Positions 40,765-49,886 are shown, numbered from the stretch's first letter. The stretch is 64,000 bases of DNA from Mesobacillus zeae (GCF_003570705.1 NZ_QWVT01000024.1:62001-126000); one strand, 5' to 3'. Notes: generated by a model not told the origin, from the letters alone. Program-made: numbers and translations.

Positions 40765-42567
40765 ATGGCGGAGAGGATTGCCGAAGAAAAACTGAATGAA
40801 GTCCGGCAGGCAGTAGAAATTGTTGATATTGTGGGTGAATACGTCCAGCTCAAAAAGCAGGGCCGCAACTATTTTGGACTCTGTCCTTTTCATGGGGAAA
40901 ATTCACCATCGTTTTCTGTTTCTCCAGATAAGCAAATTTATCACTGTTTTGGCTGCGGTGCGGGTGGAAATGTTTTTTCTTTTTTAATGGAGATTGAAGG
41001 GCTTTCTTTTCAGGAAGCAGCAATCAAGCTTGCTGAAAGGGCAAATATCCAGCTTGGCCTTGAAGCAGCAGCTCCAGCGGGGAAGAGGAAAGTTCCTGAA
41101 AATATTCGCTCAATGCTGGATGCACATGAACTGCTGAAGAAGTTTTACCATCACTTGCTTGTCAATACCGCGGAAGGCCAGCATGCGCTTGAGTATCTTC
41201 TTAACCGCGGCTTTTCAAAAGAGTCCATTGAGAAATTTCAGATTGGATATTCTCTTCCATCATGGGACTTTGCAGCAAACCTCTTGAAGAAAAGAGGTTT
41301 TGAGCAGGACGTGATGGAGAAATCCGGCCTTGTCATCAAAAAGGAACGGGACGGGACTTACTTTGACAGGTTCAGGGACAGAATTATGTTCCCGATTTTC
41401 GACCATCAGGGCAGTACGATTGCTTTTTCCGGAAGATCCCTTGGGGCCGATGAGCCCAAATATTTAAATAGTCCGGAAACAGCGATCTTTAATAAAAGCA
41501 AAATTTTATACAACTTCAGCCGTGCCCGTCCAAGCATAAGAAAGCAGCAGCAAGCCGTCTTGTTTGAAGGGTTTGCCGATGTAATTGCGGCGGACAGGTC
41601 AGGAGTTGAAAACGGTGTTGCCACAATGGGAACATCTCTCACAGACGAGCATATTTCAATTCTAAAACGAAATGTCGAGTCTGTAATAATCTGCTACGAT
41701 TCCGATAACGCCGGAATTGAGGCTGCCTACCGGGCTGCAACAGCGCTCGGGGAAGCAGGCTGTACTGTAAAGGTCGCCGTTATGCCAGAAGGGCTTGATC
41801 CTGATGACTACATCAGAAGGCATGGCGACGATAAGTTCAAGAAAGATGTAATTGGTTCAAGCCTTACGCTAATGTCTTTCAAAATGCTGTACTTCAGGCG
41901 GGGAAAAAACCTTCAAAATGAAGGAGATCGCCTGCAGTATATAGAAGAAGTATTAGCTGAAATTGCAAGGCTTGAAAAAGCGGTTGAGAAGGATTTGTAC
42001 CTTCGGCAGCTGGCGGGCGAGTTCTCGTTATCGCTTGATGCGCTTAGCCAGCAGGTCAAAGAAGTACAGAGCCCGCCTTCCGGGAAGGAGAAAGGCTCCC
42101 GGCGGGAAAAGGTAAGTTTCGCCCCTGTCAGGCAGACCGGCTTAAAACCGGCCTTTTATAATGCTGAAAGGCATCTGATCGCACACATGATGAGAGATGC
42201 CGACATTGCTTATAAAGCCAGGGAAATGCTTGGGGGCAGCGTATTCAATATTGATGAACATCAGGCAATCATTACCTACTTATTTGGTTTTTATGAAAAA
42301 GGGCTTGACCCCGACCCGGCAGCGTTCTTAAATTATCTTCAGGATAATAAGCTAAAAAGGGTTGTTGCTGACATTGAAATGATGTCCATCTGCCCGGAAA
42401 TCAGTGAGCAGGAGTTATCTGATTATATCAAGCAGGTGTTGAATTATCAAAAAATGTTAAAAATAAAAGAAAAAGAAGCAGAGGAAAAAGCAGCGGAACG
42501 AGAGAATGACTTTGTGCGCGCAGCCTCAATCGCAATGGAAATCATCCAGATGCGAAAAACATTATAG
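40765..42567 (+). CDS. dnaG: DNA primase DnaG
   Basis: The protein has 600 residues: a CHC2 zinc domain (CPFHGENSPSFSVSPDKQ, then YHCFGCGAGG, about 40-70), the catalytic TOPRIM region (about 255-345, FEGFADVIAA and ICYDSDNAG) and a C-terminal DnaB-helicase-binding domain. It makes RNA primers for replication. ATG 40765 is set by GGAG eight bases upstream. It is followed by sigA, the classic dnaG-sigA pair. Confidence 0.97.
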   Translation: MAERIAEEKLNEVRQAVEIVDIVGEYVQLKKQGRNYFGLCPFHGENSPSFSVSPDKQIYHCFGCGAGGNVFSFLMEIEGLSFQEAAIKLAERANIQLGLEAAAPAGKRKVPENIRSMLDAHELLKKFYHHLLVNTAEGQHALEYLLNRGFSKESIEKFQIGYSLPSWDFAANLLKKRGFEQDVMEKSGLVIKKERDGTYFDRFRDRIMFPIFDHQGSTIAFSGRSLGADEPKYLNSPETAIFNKSKILYNFSRARPSIRKQQQAVLFEGFADVIAADRSGVENGVATMGTSLTDEHISILKRNVESVIICYDSDNAGIEAAYRAATALGEAGCTVKVAVMPEGLDPDDYIRRHGDDKFKKDVIGSSLTLMSFKMLYFRRGKNLQNEGDRLQYIEEVLAEIARLEKAVEKDLYLRQLAGEFSLSLDALSQQVKEVQSPPSGKEKGSRREKVSFAPVRQTGLKPAFYNAERHLIAHMMRDADIAYKAREMLGGSVFNIDEHQAIITYLFGFYEKGLDPDPAAFLNYLQDNKLKRVVADIEMMSICPEISEQELSDYIKQVLNYQKMLKIKEKEAEEKAAERENDFVRAASIAMEIIQMRKTL

Positions 42568-42609
42568 ATGATGCGGATTATGTTTTGATTCTTGGAAGGA
42601 GGGGGACAT

Positions 42610-43734
42610 ATGGCTGAAAAGTCAGCCCGTTCTAAAGAGGTCGACCCAGAAGTGACCCTTGAACATGCAAAAGACCAGTTAACGGAACTGGGCAAAAAAA
42701 CCGGAGTCCTTGCTTATGATGATATTGCCGAAAGACTGGCAAGTTTTGAACTCGATTCGGATCAGATGGATGAGTTCTATGAGTTCCTTGGCGATCAGGG
42801 AGTGGAGCTAGTCGGGGAGAGTGAAGAGGCTGACCCCAACGTACAGCAACTTGCGAAAAACGAAGAGGAATTTGATCTCAATGATTTGAGCGTTCCTCCG
42901 GGTGTGAAAATCAATGACCCTGTAAGAATGTACCTGAAAGAAATCGGGCGCGTCGACCTTCTTTCTGCTGAGGAAGAAATTAGCCTTGCAAAGCGGATAG
43001 AACAAGGGGACGAGGAAGCAAAACGCCGTCTCGCGGAAGCAAACCTGCGTCTCGTTGTCAGTATTGCCAAGCGCTATGTTGGCCGCGGAATGCTGTTTCT
43101 TGATTTGATTCAGGAAGGAAATATGGGGTTGATCAAAGCTGTTGAAAAGTTTGACTATAGAAAAGGCTACAAGTTCAGCACATACGCTACTTGGTGGATC
43201 CGTCAGGCTATCACTAGGGCGATTGCGGACCAGGCCAGGACAATCAGGATTCCGGTCCATATGGTTGAAACGATCAATAAGTTGATTAGAGTCCAAAGAC
43301 AGCTTCTGCAGGATCTTGGAAGAGAGCCTTCTCCGGAAGAAATTGCAGAAGATATGGATCTAACGCCTGAAAAAGTGAGGGAGATTCTGAAAATTGCGCA
43401 GGAGCCTGTATCTCTTGAAACGCCTATCGGCGAAGAGGATGATTCCCATCTGGGGGATTTCATCGAGGACCAGGACGCAACATCACCTTCAGAACATGCT
43501 GCTTATGAGCTGTTAAAAGAGCAACTTGAAGATGTTCTTGACACGCTGACGGATCGGGAAGAAAATGTTCTCAGGCTTCGTTTCGGGCTTGATGACGGAC
43601 GCACACGTACACTTGAAGAAGTAGGAAAAGTATTCGGTGTTACCCGTGAGCGGATCCGCCAGATTGAAGCAAAGGCATTAAGAAAGCTAAGGCATCCAAG
43701 CCGCAGCAAACGTTTAAAAGACTTTTTAGAATAG
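42610..43734 (+). CDS. sigA: RNA polymerase sigma factor SigA (RpoD)
   Basis: The protein has 374 residues: region 1.1 (about 1-80), region 1.2 ([12 protein letters not shown]), region 2 ([20 protein letters not shown] and [15 protein letters not shown]), region 3, and region 4 ([20 protein letters not shown]). It is the housekeeping sigma factor. GGAAGGAGGGGG precedes ATG 42610. A strong terminator follows. Confidence 0.98.
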   Translation: MAEKSARSKEVDPEVTLEHAKDQLTELGKKTGVLAYDDIAERLASFELDSDQMDEFYEFLGDQGVELVGESEEADPNVQQLAKNEEEFDLNDLSVPPGVKINDPVRMYLKEIGRVDLLSAEEEISLAKRIEQGDEEAKRRLAEANLRLVVSIAKRYVGRGMLFLDLIQEGNMGLIKAVEKFDYRKGYKFSTYATWWIRQAITRAIADQARTIRIPVHMVETINKLIRVQRQLLQDLGREPSPEEIAEDMDLTPEKVREILKIAQEPVSLETPIGEEDDSHLGDFIEDQDATSPSEHAAYELLKEQLEDVLDTLTDREENVLRLRFGLDDGRTRTLEEVGKVFGVTRERIRQIEAKALRKLRHPSRSKRLKDFLE

Positions 43735-43745
43735 AATGATGACAG

Positions 43746-43789
43746 GGAATAATTTGCTTTCGTATGGAAAGCAAATTATTCCTTTTTTA
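43746..43789 (+). terminator. Terminator after sigA
   Basis: GGAATAATTTGCTTTC 43746-43761 pairs perfectly with its complement at 43767-43782, then TTTTTTA. It closes the dnaG-sigA operon. Confidence 0.9.
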
Positions 43790-44021
43790 TTTTCTTTACA
43801 TTGCTCCGTTAGATGGCTGCAGGATGTAGCAGCGCTTGCAATTTTCTTTTTATCGAACTTTCATCGTGTTATTCTGCATTTTTACTCTATTTTACTGAAT
43901 TGTCTCTCATTTTGCAAATGGAGATTAAATTTGAGTGCTGAATTCACGTTTAAATTAATATATATTTTTCATGTTATTGTTATCGTTAAATAATGATTTA
44001 ATATTTGAATATTTTTAAATG
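43790..44021. other. AT-rich intergenic stretch between sigA and acyl-CoA dehydrogenase
   Basis: Between the sigA terminator and the next promoter is about 230 bases of AT-rich sequence in which I see no gene, repeat or clear structure. An 85-codon frame here overlaps the terminator and lacks a ribosome site. Confidence 0.6.
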
Positions 44022-44051
44022 TTGAGAAAAGTTAGTCAACCCTTATATAAT
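44022..44051 (+). promoter_or_regulatory. SigA promoter for the acyl-CoA dehydrogenase gene
   Basis: TTGAGA at 44022-44027, an 18-base spacer and perfect TATAAT at 44046-44051. Confidence 0.75.
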
Positions 44052-44055
44052 AGAA

Positions 44056-44070
44056 TTGCAAACGCATTCA
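44056..44070 (+). promoter_or_regulatory. cre site for CcpA
   Basis: TTGCAAACGCATTCA fits every position of the cre consensus WTGNAANCGNWNNCW. It starts five bases after the -10, over the expected transcription start, where CcpA binding would block initiation under glucose. Confidence 0.75.
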
Positions 44071-44091
44071 TACAGCTTAAGGGGGATGGAA

Positions 44092-45231
44092 ATGAATTTT
44101 GATTTAACACAGGAACAGGAAATGATCAGACGGACTATCAGAGAATTTGCCGTTGAGGAAGTTGCTCCCGGAGCTCTCGAACGTGACCGTACAAAGGCAT
44201 TTCCTAAGGAAATATTCAAAAAATTAGGCGATATGGGCATGCTTGGCCTTCCTTTTCCGGAAGAGTATGGCGGTGCCGGTGCAGATACAATTAGCTTTGC
44301 CATTGTGACTGAGGAATTGAGTAAAGCATGTGCTTCAACAGGGATCACTTATTCGGCTCATATATCTCTTGGCGGTGCTCCGCTCAACTTGTTTGGCACA
44401 GAAGAACAGAAGCAGCGATACCTTGCTCCAATATGTAACGGTGAATCCCTTGGAGCATTTGGCCTTACAGAACCGGGTGCGGGGTCCGATGCAGGGGGAA
44501 CAAGAACAAGGGCGATAGAGGAAAATGGCGAATTCATCATCAATGGAAATAAATGCTTCATCACCAATGCCAGTTACGCGAAACACCTGGCACTTACAGC
44601 TGTCACTGATGAGAAAGAGGGAAGGAAAGAAATCAGTGCCATCATAGTCCCAACTGATGCCGATGGGTTTTCTGTCATCGACAACTACGAGAAAATGGGA
44701 TTGCACAGCTCTAACACAACAGAGCTGGTGCTTGAGGATGTCAGGGTTCCTGTTGGCAATCTTCTGGGGAAGAAAGGGGAAGGCTTTAAACAGTTCCTCA
44801 TCACTCTTGACGGTGGCAGGATTGGCATCGGTGCCATGGCTGTGGGCATTGCGGCGGCGGCATTAGAAAAAGCGCTCCAGTATTCTAGTGAAAGAAGGCA
44901 GTTTGGCCGTTCTTTATCCGAATTCCAGGCAATCCAGTTCAAGCTGGCAGATATGGCGATGAAAGTTGAGCTTGCGAGAAACATGGTGCATAAAGCAGCG
45001 TGGCTGAAAGACCAGGGCCGCCCTTTCACAAAGGAAGCTTCCATGTGCAAGCTCTATGCCTCTGAGATTGCCATGGAAGTCGCTGATCAAGCTGTACAGA
45101 TCCACGGGGGGTATGGCTATATGAAAGAGTACCATGTGGAACGTTATATGAGAGATGCAAAGTTGTTGGAAATTGGCGAAGGAACTTCCGAAGTTCAAAG
45201 GATGGTCATTGCTAGGCTTTTAGGCTGTTAA
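44092..45231 (+). CDS. Acyl-CoA dehydrogenase
   Basis: The protein has 379 residues. It has all the signatures of the family: AFGLTEPGAGSDAGG (about 122-136, FAD/substrate site), QFGRSLSEFQAIQFKLADMA, and GGYGYMKEYHVERYMRDAKLLEI near the end, where the Glu before YHVER is in the place of the catalytic base of short-chain enzymes. It takes part in fatty acid or branched-chain oxidation and uses FAD plus ETF. The substrate cannot be told. ATG 44092 follows AAGGGGG; ATG 44086 is too close. The gene is absent from this place in B. subtilis. Confidence 0.93.
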   Translation: MNFDLTQEQEMIRRTIREFAVEEVAPGALERDRTKAFPKEIFKKLGDMGMLGLPFPEEYGGAGADTISFAIVTEELSKACASTGITYSAHISLGGAPLNLFGTEEQKQRYLAPICNGESLGAFGLTEPGAGSDAGGTRTRAIEENGEFIINGNKCFITNASYAKHLALTAVTDEKEGRKEISAIIVPTDADGFSVIDNYEKMGLHSSNTTELVLEDVRVPVGNLLGKKGEGFKQFLITLDGGRIGIGAMAVGIAAAALEKALQYSSERRQFGRSLSEFQAIQFKLADMAMKVELARNMVHKAAWLKDQGRPFTKEASMCKLYASEIAMEVADQAVQIHGGYGYMKEYHVERYMRDAKLLEIGEGTSEVQRMVIARLLGC

Positions 45232-45238
45232 TCTGAAA

Positions 45239-45267
45239 AACTTCATCCTCGGATGAGGTTTTTTTGT
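45239..45267 (+). terminator. Terminator after acyl-CoA dehydrogenase
   Basis: AACTTCATCC pairs with GGATGAGGTT around a two-base loop (one G-T pair; tight), followed by T. Confidence 0.65.
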
Positions 45268-45398
45268 CTAAATTATGAACTAGTGTGACAAAGTTTGCTT
45301 TTTTGCTTTTCCTCGCAACATTTTTCAAGTAAAATAAAAGTGTTTGCAATTGTTATAGAACGATGGGAAAGCCATACATAAAAAAGGAGGGGTATATT

Positions 45399-45761
45399 AT
45401 GAACCGGAATCCAATCATGCCGTTTGTTGTAATTATGGTAATGGGGATCGTCCTAATGTTCGCGCTGTCATTTAAAGGTCTTGGAGATGCCAAGCAAGTG
45501 GCGGAAGAAAAGAAGGATGGGGGAAAGAAAACTGAAGAGGTTGCTGCTAATCCTGAGGATATTTACAAGCAGTCCTGTGCAAGCTGCCACGGAGATCAGT
45601 ACCAGGGTGTTGTCGGTCCTAGCCTGAAAAAGGTCGGCGGAAAATATTCCAAGGATCAAGTTAAGGATATCCTTGTTAATGGTAAAGGCTCTGGCATGCC
45701 AGGCGGCCTTGTTGCTGGTAAAGAAGAAGAAATGGCAAAATGGCTTTCTAAAATGAAATAA
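45399..45761 (+). CDS. cccA: Cytochrome c550 CccA
   Basis: The protein has 120 residues: an N-terminal membrane anchor (about 6-26), a Lys/Glu-rich linker and a cytochrome c domain with heme motif CASCH (about 61-65) and a Met ligand in GKGSGMPGGL. It is a membrane-bound electron carrier on the outer face. AAAAGGAGGGG sets ATG 45399. In B. subtilis it follows sigA; here the acyl-CoA dehydrogenase gene lies between. Confidence 0.95.
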   Translation: MNRNPIMPFVVIMVMGIVLMFALSFKGLGDAKQVAEEKKDGGKKTEEVAANPEDIYKQSCASCHGDQYQGVVGPSLKKVGGKYSKDQVKDILVNGKGSGMPGGLVAGKEEEMAKWLSKMK

Positions 45762-45774
45762 TTTATTTTGTCAC

Positions 45775-45803
45775 GTCCTTTGCAACTGCAAAGGACTTTT
45801 TTT
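45775..45803 (+). terminator. Terminator after cccA
   Basis: GTCCTTTGCA 45775-45784 pairs with TGCAAAGGAC 45787-45796, then seven T. Confidence 0.9.
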
Positions 45804-45865
45804 ATACTAGTATAAAGCGGGGAATGCTGTCCGGCGCTTTATTTTGGGATTAGTAGGTGGAATTA

Positions 45866-46579
45866 ATGAATACGGAAAAGTTATCAGAGCGGCTGACAGC
45901 AGTCGCAGAATATATTCCTTCAGGGAGCAGGATTGCTGATATAGGATCGGACCATGCCTATTTGCCGTGTTATGCTGTCAAAACAGGGGCAGTTTCTTTT
46001 GCTGTGGCAGGAGAAGTAGCAAAGGGGCCTTATCTGTCAGCAGCCAGCCAGGTCAAGAAGGAAGGGCTGACCAAGAAAATTGATGTTAGGAAAGGGGATG
46101 GCCTTGAGGTTGTAACCCCCGGAGAAGTGGACTGCATAACAATCGCCGGAATGGGGGGCGCCCTTATTGCCAGCATCCTTGAGAATGGAAAGGATAAGCT
46201 TGGAGAAGTTAAGAGGCTGATTCTGCAGCCCAACGTAGGCGCATTCGCTGTAAGGGAATGGCTGATCAGAAACAAATGGGAACTGATATCTGAAAGAATT
46301 TTGAAAGAAGACGGAAAGATTTATGAAATCCTTGCAGCCGAAAGAGGCGAGCCTCTACGGCCTTACACTGAGGAGAATTTTACGGCGGAAAAATTTTTCG
46401 GCCCGTTCCTGCTGAAGGAATGCAATGAATCATTTAGGGAAAAGTGGAATGCTGAATTGTTGAATTGGGAGAGAATCCTGGAGCAGCTGAAGGAAGCGGG
46501 ACACAGCGAAGGTACGGAAAATAAAAAGCAGGAAATTCAGGCGAAAATCTTGATGACAGAGGAGGCCCTAAGCCAGTGA
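45866..46579 (+). CDS. trmK: tRNA (adenine22-N1)-methyltransferase TrmK
   Basis: The protein has 237 residues. Motif I reads RIADIGSDHAYLPCYAVK (about 22-40) and motif IV contains TIAGMGGALIASIL; a coiled-coil C-terminal domain follows. It methylates N1 of A22 in tRNA-Ser and others. TAGGTGG precedes ATG 45866. The stop overlaps the GTG of the next gene. Confidence 0.94.
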   Translation: MNTEKLSERLTAVAEYIPSGSRIADIGSDHAYLPCYAVKTGAVSFAVAGEVAKGPYLSAASQVKKEGLTKKIDVRKGDGLEVVTPGEVDCITIAGMGGALIASILENGKDKLGEVKRLILQPNVGAFAVREWLIRNKWELISERILKEDGKIYEILAAERGEPLRPYTEENFTAEKFFGPFLLKECNESFREKWNAELLNWERILEQLKEAGHSEGTENKKQEIQAKILMTEEALSQ

Positions 46580-47691
46580 AAAAAGTGAATGGACATGAAA
46601 TCATTGCCCTTTTTGAACAGTTTGCGCCAAAAGCATATGCAATGGAAGGCGATAAAGTGGGCCTTCAGGTTGGTTCCCTTAAGGGAACCGTAAAGAATGT
46701 CATGGTAACGCTGGACGTTCTTGAAGATGTTATTGATGAAGCGATTGAAAAAAATGTCCAGCTAATCATTGCCCACCATCCGCCTATTTTCAGGCCGCTT
46801 CAGAAAGTAACTTCCGATACTGCCGCCGGCCGAATTGTAACCAAGCTAATTAAACACGACATCGCGGTATACGCTGCGCACACGAATCTCGATGTTGCGC
46901 CAGGAGGAGTCAATGATCTGCTAGCATCAGCGCTGGGGCTCCGTGATGCGGAGGTTCTTGTCCCTACTTTTGAGGATAAACTGAAGAAGCTAGTGGTTTA
47001 CGTACCCAATGAACATGCAGAAACGCTGCGTGAAGCGCTCGGAAGGGCTGGTGCAGGAGCTATAGGGGACTACAGCCACTGTTCGTTCTCCGCCGATGGA
47101 ACAGGAAGATTCCTTCCGGGGGAAGGAACAAATCCTTACATCGGAGAAAAGGGAAAGATTGAAGCTGTAGGTGAAACAAGGATTGAGACCATTTATCCTG
47201 AAAGCATCGAAAAGAGAGTGCTGGGGTCCATTCTCCGCGCCCATCCTTATGAAGAGGCAGCATACGATGTGTATCACCTCGGAAACAAAGGTGAGGAACT
47301 TGGGCTTGGCCGGATTGGAAAAGTAGACGAAATGACACTGCAAGAATTTGCCGAGCATGTGAAGCAGGCGCTTGATGTGGAATCCCTCCGGGTTGTCGGT
47401 GACCTAAATGCAAAAATCAACAAAGTTGCTGTGCTTGGCGGAGATGGAAACAAATATTTTTCGCAAGCAAAGTTCAGGGGTGCCGACGTATATGTCACAG
47501 GGGACATTTATTATCATACTGCTCACGATGCGCTCATGGCAGGATTGAATATGGTTGACTCGGGGCATCACGTGGAAAAAGTCATGAAGGCCGGGACGGC
47601 AAAAGTGCTCACCGATTTGTGCATTGAAAAAGGGTACGATGTTTTTATCTTTCCTTCGCAAATAAATACCGATCCATTCAAGTTTCTTTGA
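46576..47691 (+). CDS. yqfO: Nif3-like dinuclear metal centre protein YqfO
   Basis: The protein has 371 residues. NIF3 metal-site blocks are seen as IIAHHPPIFRPL (about 56-67), YAAHTNLDVAPGG (about 96-108) and ADVYVTGDIYYHTAHDA and DSGHHVEK in the C-terminal part. Like other Firmicute members it has a PII-like insertion in the middle (about 130-235). The family is conserved but its reaction is not agreed. The GTG start 46576 overlaps the trmK stop; the pair is conserved in Firmicutes. Confidence 0.92.
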   Translation: MKKVNGHEIIALFEQFAPKAYAMEGDKVGLQVGSLKGTVKNVMVTLDVLEDVIDEAIEKNVQLIIAHHPPIFRPLQKVTSDTAAGRIVTKLIKHDIAVYAAHTNLDVAPGGVNDLLASALGLRDAEVLVPTFEDKLKKLVVYVPNEHAETLREALGRAGAGAIGDYSHCSFSADGTGRFLPGEGTNPYIGEKGKIEAVGETRIETIYPESIEKRVLGSILRAHPYEEAAYDVYHLGNKGEELGLGRIGKVDEMTLQEFAEHVKQALDVESLRVVGDLNAKINKVAVLGGDGNKYFSQAKFRGADVYVTGDIYYHTAHDALMAGLNMVDSGHHVEKVMKAGTAKVLTDLCIEKGYDVFIFPSQINTDPFKFL

Positions 47692-47699
47692 CATTATGA

Positions 47700-47742
47700 C
47701 AAAAAAAATCCCGGACCATTCATTTGGCCGGGATTTTTTTTA
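47700..47742. terminator. Bidirectional terminator after yqfO
   Basis: A-run plus ATCCCGG pairs with CCGGGAT plus a T-run, with long A and T tracts on the flanks. Confidence 0.85.
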
Positions 47743-47782
47743 GTTACGGGTAACGTTTTTTTAGACTTCCTTTAGTCGTGAC

Positions 47783-48246
47783 GGTGTGCTCCAGTCCATA
47801 CGGCGCTTAACGTGCGCTTCCGCTTTTCTTTGTCTAGCTATAGCGCCCAGCGCCTAGTGGACTTCGCCCACCTCCCTACGATAAGTCAACATCGAATCGC
47901 TCCGCTCTTCGTGTTTCCTTTATCTCAGTCATTAAAAGGCGAGGCGACTGTCCAGCCCCGACAAGCATAAGATGGACTGCGGCGTGGCGTAGTTTGCCAC
48001 AAAGCAGTACAGCTTATGACCTCGAGGGGCTAGGAGCCGCAGCTAGATTGGGTGTGCTCCAGTCCATACGGCGCTTAACGGGCGCTTTCGCTTTTCTTTG
48101 TCCAGCTGTAGCGCCCAGCGCCTAGTGGACTTCGCCCACCTTCCTACGATAAGTCAACATCGAATCGCGCTGCTCTTCGTGTTTCCTTTATCTCAGTCGG
48201 TGTGCTCCAGTCCATACGGCGCTTAACGGGCGCTTTCGCTTTTCTT
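47783..48246. repeat. Tandem hairpin-forming repeat cluster (copies at 47783-47930, 48051-48198, 48199-48246)
   Basis: Copies A and B are each 148 bases and differ at only a handful of positions. Both begin GGTGTGCTCCAGTCCATACG and end in TATCTCAGTC. Copy C repeats the first 48 bases of the unit and runs into the end of ispH. Between A and B, 47931-48050 is a different 120-base piece that can fold into a long stem (see separate entry). No ORF, transposase or direct target duplication is seen. The 531-base gap between yqfO and ispH is thus made up of a terminator and this repeat cluster. Confidence 0.9.
47952..48034. repeat. Long imperfect inverted repeat inside the repeat cluster
   Basis: CCAGCCCC 47952-47959 and CATAAG 47966-47971 pair with GGGGCTAGG 48026-48034 (one bulge) and CTTATG 48013-48018; inner pairs are ACTGC/GCAGT and GTGGC/GCCAC (47984-47988 with 47996-48000). 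It resembles short dispersed hairpin repeats of Bacillaceae genomes. Confidence 0.75.
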
Positions 48247-49176
48247 GACTTTCGGTAGGATTTTATTCAGTGGCACTTTCTTTTCCTTTGCCCATGTACT
48301 TTCATCTTCCTCACTGTACTGTTCCAGAAAAGTGATGACTTCCTTCGTGATTGGCGTCGGGGTAGAGGCGCCTGCTGTTACGGCGACTGTTTTTGCGCCT
48401 TTTAGCCAATCCAGTTTCAGTTCGGATATATCGGCAATCCTGTAAGCTTTTGTACCTGCTATTTCTTCCGAGACCTGGGCAAGCCTGTTGGAGTTGTTGC
48501 TCTTAGGGTCTCCAACCACTATTAGCACGTCGGCATTTTCAGCCTGTTGGGCTACCGCTTCTTGGCGGACTTGGGTGGCCATGCATATTTCCCTGTGGAC
48601 TTCGGCCTGAGGGTATTTTTCTTTCACCCTTTCCATAATGTCCGCGACATCCCATTGGCTCATTGTTGTCTGGTTCGTCACAATGAGTTTTGGTGACTGA
48701 ACATCGAGTGCCGAAGCATCGGCCTCCGTTTCTACAAGATGCACGTGATCAGGAGAAACGCCTATCGCACCTTCCGGCTCTGGATGGCCTTTTTTACCGA
48801 TATATATAACCTCATATCCCTCTGCTGTTTTTTCAAGGATTAAATCATGGGTTTTGGTTACATCCGGGCATGTGGCATCAATTGTAACAAGTCCCTTTTT
48901 AACAGCAAGCTCCCTTACTTCAGGGGAGATTCCGTGTGCGGTGAAAATCACTGTCCCGTTCTCAACTTGGTCAAGAATTTCCATTCGGTTATTTCCGTCG
49001 AGCGTGATGATTCCTTCTTCTGCGAACGCATCGGTCACATGTTTGTTATGAACGATCATTCCAAGTATATAAATAGGCCTCGGCAGGCTTTTATCCAATG
49101 CCGCGTTCCTAGCTATAACCATGGCGTCTACAACCCCATAGCAATAGCCTCGCGGCGAAATTTTGATTACATTCAT
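48223..49176 (-). CDS. ispH: 4-hydroxy-3-methylbut-2-enyl diphosphate reductase IspH
   Basis: The protein has 317 residues. The three cluster cysteines are in [25 protein letters not shown] and [11 protein letters not shown]. IspH performs the last step of the MEP pathway, making IPP and DMAPP through a 4Fe-4S cluster. CAGGAGG upstream sets ATG 49176; earlier in-frame starts lie before that site. The last eight codons (KKSESAR and stop) fall inside copy C of the repeat, so the C-terminus is derived from the repeat. Confidence 0.96.
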   Translation of the reverse strand: MNVIKISPRGYCYGVVDAMVIARNAALDKSLPRPIYILGMIVHNKHVTDAFAEEGIITLDGNNRMEILDQVENGTVIFTAHGISPEVRELAVKKGLVTIDATCPDVTKTHDLILEKTAEGYEVIYIGKKGHPEPEGAIGVSPDHVHLVETEADASALDVQSPKLIVTNQTTMSQWDVADIMERVKEKYPQAEVHREICMATQVRQEAVAQQAENADVLIVVGDPKSNNSNRLAQVSEEIAGTKAYRIADISELKLDWLKGAKTVAVTAGASTPTPITKEVITFLEQYSEEDESTWAKEKKVPLNKILPKVKKSESAR

Positions 49177-49277
49177 TGGCCATCCTCCTGGAGATAACTC
49201 TGTTTCCATGCCCTTATTATATAAAACTTAAAAACAGAATACAAAAATACTTTTCTCCAGGCGGGAATTGCAGGTTT

Positions 49278-49886
49278 TTAAACGTAAAGTTTAGGAAGAG
49301 AAGCTCCTCTTGCCTTAGCTTGTGTTTTTCCTTTTTTTTTCGGGGATTCCATTTTATGCACTTCTTTGCTATGTGCTATCTCGGCTATGTCAGGGCTTAA
49401 TGTTTCTGCCCCTTTATCCTCATTGTCCTGGCCTTCACTATCATGATCGGGAGCGTTCTTCAGCTCTCTGTAAAGCTTCCACATCGATGGCAGGTTTCGT
49501 ACAAGCGGCCCGTATTGCTTAACCATGGGGCCGAATGTCTGTGCTGTCCTCAAAACCTGCTGGGTATTTGCCAAAAATCCATTGATGGATCCAGGATTGG
49601 CAAATGCTTGCAACAACCCTCCGCCTGTTCTTCCTGCCGCGCCCGCGCCAGGGAAACTTGCCATTCCTCCTGACGGGTTCCCCCTTCCGAGCAGTCTTGC
49701 AAGAAGGCCTCCGCCTTGTCTTGCCCGCCTGCCCATCCCCGCCAGGGGACCTGCTCCTGGCATCCTGCCTGAGGGGAAGCCTAGTCTTGCGCTGCCTGGG
49801 CCAAACCCGGTATAACCCGGTCCAATGAAGCCTGGAGACGGGCTCATCATCCCTGGCCCTATTTGCATCCGGGGTCCGTATCGCAT
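49278..49886 (-). CDS. yqfQ: YqfQ/VrrA-like Gly/Pro-rich protein
   Basis: The protein has 202 residues. The first half is rich in Gly, Pro, Met and Arg (MRYGPRMQIGPGMMSPSPGF and onward to about 100); the middle has SINGFLANTQQVLRTAQTFG and GPLVRNLPSMWKLYRELKN, typical of the YqfQ/VrrA family found next to ispH in Bacillus. The C-terminus is charged. AAGGAGGAG supports ATG 49886. Function not known; a spore or cell-surface role has been suggested for relatives. Confidence 0.8.
   Translation of the reverse strand: MRYGPRMQIGPGMMSPSPGFIGPGYTGFGPGSARLGFPSGRMPGAGPLAGMGRRARQGGGLLARLLGRGNPSGGMASFPGAGAAGRTGGGLLQAFANPGSINGFLANTQQVLRTAQTFGPMVKQYGPLVRNLPSMWKLYRELKNAPDHDSEGQDNEDKGAETLSPDIAEIAHSKEVHKMESPKKKGKTQAKARGASLPKLYV

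Noticed and set aside
43736-43993. 85-codon plus-strand frame after sigA
   Set aside because: It reads through the sigA terminator stem, has no ribosome site and an unnatural composition.
45330-45350. Promoter for cccA based on TAAAAT at 45330
   Set aside because: No acceptable -35 at 16-18 bases; left unannotated.
47783-48246. CRISPR array or rRNA/tRNA remnant at the repeats
   Set aside because: Units are 148 bases with one 120-base spacer, far from CRISPR size; there are no cas genes and no tRNA fold.
47783-48246. Insertion sequence
   Set aside because: No transposase frame and no clear target duplication; hairpin repeats without coding capacity fit better.
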